Below are positions 4,259 through 5,430 of a DNA stretch of 5,430 nt, in pieces (the stretch's first letter is position 1; each line of letters begins with the position of its first letter). Source of the stretch: CAZKUR01 sp964556005. GTDB taxonomy: Bacteria > Bacteroidota > Ignavibacteria > Ignavibacteriales > Ignavibacteriaceae. The notes beneath the pieces are model-generated. The model had not been told where the DNA came from. It saw nothing but the letters and a program-made list of their open reading frames with translations, and searched no databases. A program made the translations under genes and the position numbers. The stretch is taken from contig CAZKUR010000153.1 in assembly GCA_964556005.1 (NCBI GenBank), positions 1 through 5,430 of the forward strand. Direction: 5' to 3'.

Positions 4259-5430
4259 ATGGCTGTTTCAAAAAAAATTCTATTGGATGAATCCGATTTG
4301 CCGGATAAATATTACAACATTCAGGCTGATATGCCTAACCCTTTACTCCCGCCGCTTCACCCCGGGACAAAACAACCCATCGGTCCGCAGGATCTCGCAG
4401 CGCTTTTCCCGATGGAATTAATAAAACAGGAAGTATCAAAAGAACGGTATATCGAAATCCCCGATGAAGTCCGGAAAGTTTATAAGATGTACAGGCCCAC
4501 TCCATTAATAAGGGCTTCCAATCTTGAAAAAATGCTGGACACACCTGCGAAAATTTATTTCAAATATGAAGGCGTAAGCCCAACCGGTTCACACAAACCA
4601 AATACTGCACTTGCACAGGCATACTACAACAAAATTGAAGGAGTAAAAAAATTAACAACCGAAACAGGCGCAGGACAATGGGGGAGTGCATTAAGCTTTG
4701 CCTGCGCTCAATTTGGTTTGAAGTGTGAAGTTTACATGGTAAAAATCAGCTATGAACAAAAACCGTACAGAAAAATTATGATGAATACTTACGGTGCCGA
4801 AGTAATCTCATCACCAAGTCCAAATACAAATGCAGGCAGAGAAATTCTTCGCGAAGATCCGGATTCTCCGGGAAGTTTAGGCATAGCAATTTCCGAAGCC
4901 GTTGAAAGAGCGGCTAACTCGGAAGGAACGAATTATTCTCTCGGAAGTGTATTAAATCATGTTTTGATGCATCAAACCGTCATCGGGCAGGAAGCAATTA
5001 AACAGCTTGAATTGGCAGGAGATTTCCCCGATATAATTACTGCACCTTTCGGCGGGGGTTCAAACTTTGCAGGCTTAACATTTCCGTTTTTGCGATATAA
5101 GCTGCAGGAAGGAAAGAACATTCGTTGTATTGCTGTTGAACCTGCAAGTTGTCCCAAGTTGACAAAAGGTGAATTTAGGTACGACTTTGGCGATACTGTT
5201 GGTTTAACTCCACTTATACCGATGTACACGCTCGGTCATACATTTGTACCTGCTCCGATTCATGCAGGCGGGCTGAGGTATCATGGAGCAGGAGCTACTA
5301 TCAGCCAATTATTAAAAGATAAAATAATTGAAGCAGTTGCTATTCAGCAGATTGAATGCTTTGAAGCTGGTGTTAAGTTTGCTCAAGCCGAAGGAATAAT
5401 TCCTGCGCCTGAATCAAACCACGGAATTGC
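4259..5430 (+). CDS. trpB: Tryptophan synthase beta chain, TrpB2 type (3' end outside window)
   Basis: This PLP enzyme should make L-tryptophan from indole and L-serine. The first 390 residues are visible and the frame is open to the window edge; related proteins have about 450 residues, so some 60 are missing. Lys113 in GSHKPNTA is the PLP Schiff-base lysine. Glu135 in ETGAGQWGSA is the catalytic acid/base, GGGSN (265-269) binds the PLP phosphate, and EGIIPAPES (379-386) carries the conserved glutamate near the cofactor. The long N-terminal extension before the RPTPL motif (79-83) and the Trp141 version of the ETGAGQ loop mark the TrpB2 subgroup. Enzymes of this group generally couple weakly or differently to TrpA and may serve in indole salvage as well as synthesis. 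No trpA is in view. The gene has its own promoter and a long leader that suggests tryptophan-responsive control. Confidence 0.93.
   Translation, partial: MAVSKKILLDESDLPDKYYNIQADMPNPLLPPLHPGTKQPIGPQDLAALFPMELIKQEVSKERYIEIPDEVRKVYKMYRPTPLIRASNLEKMLDTPAKIYFKYEGVSPTGSHKPNTALAQAYYNKIEGVKKLTTETGAGQWGSALSFACAQFGLKCEVYMVKISYEQKPYRKIMMNTYGAEVISSPSPNTNAGREILREDPDSPGSLGIAISEAVERAANSEGTNYSLGSVLNHVLMHQTVIGQEAIKQLELAGDFPDIITAPFGGGSNFAGLTFPFLRYKLQEGKNIRCIAVEPASCPKLTKGEFRYDFGDTVGLTPLIPMYTLGHTFVPAPIHAGGLRYHGAGATISQLLKDKIIEAVAIQQIECFEAGVKFAQAEGIIPAPESNHGI

Noticed and set aside
4335..4544. Antisense ORFs within trpB (also 4972-5229)
   Set aside because: They are shadows of the strongly conserved TrpB2 frame.
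1..5430. CRISPR array, insertion sequence, tRNA or defence system
   Set aside because: I saw no regularly spaced repeats, transposase motifs, cloverleaf sequence or known defence-gene domains on either strand.

Overview
This AT-rich window appears to be chromosomal DNA from a member of the Fibrobacterota-Chlorobiota-Bacteroidota (FCB) group. An Ignavibacteria-like lineage is my best guess, but this is inference. The clues are an S46 dipeptidyl-peptidase (a family frequent in Bacteroidota and relatives), a small bacterial RRM protein, a TrpB2-type tryptophan synthase, and a promoter matching the Bacteroidota form TTG...TAnnTTTG. Unlike typical Bacteroidota, every gene with a visible start has a Shine-Dalgarno sequence. 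No transposon, CRISPR array, tRNA or rRNA is visible. All genes are on the + strand.

Layout: (1) 1-57, the last codons of an upstream gene. (2) 58-205, an unusually G-poor, C-rich leader or rut-like stretch. (3) 206-2356, a secreted S46 dipeptidyl-peptidase with an intact catalytic triad and a DPP7-type specificity residue. (4) A 15-bp intergenic hairpin. (5) 2437-3411, an unusual fusion of a DksA/TraR-type coiled coil and zinc finger with an RsbU/SpoIIE-type PP2C phosphatase. (6) 3412-3647, a non-coding stretch rich in inverted repeats, including one whose 3' arm is the Shine-Dalgarno sequence of the next gene. (7) 3648-3899, a single-RRM RNA-binding protein with a GTG start, closed by a good intrinsic terminator. 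(8) 3951-4258, a long regulatory leader with a well-matched promoter, a duplicated ACCGGTT site and a 23-codon leader ORF holding two Trp codons near its end. (9) 4259 to the window edge, a TrpB2-type tryptophan synthase beta chain, cut off after 390 codons.

The genes do not form one pathway. They look like separate units: peptide scavenging in the periplasm, partner-switching stress signalling, RNA binding, and tryptophan synthesis. The most interesting part is the trpB leader. A promoter, a Trp-codon leader peptide (ending SWRGWRR), consecutive hairpins and a CCTTT tract complementary to the trpB Shine-Dalgarno sequence together suggest tryptophan-responsive attenuation, perhaps at translation since no U-tract terminator is visible. 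The phosphatase fusion and the RRM leader hairpin are next in interest.
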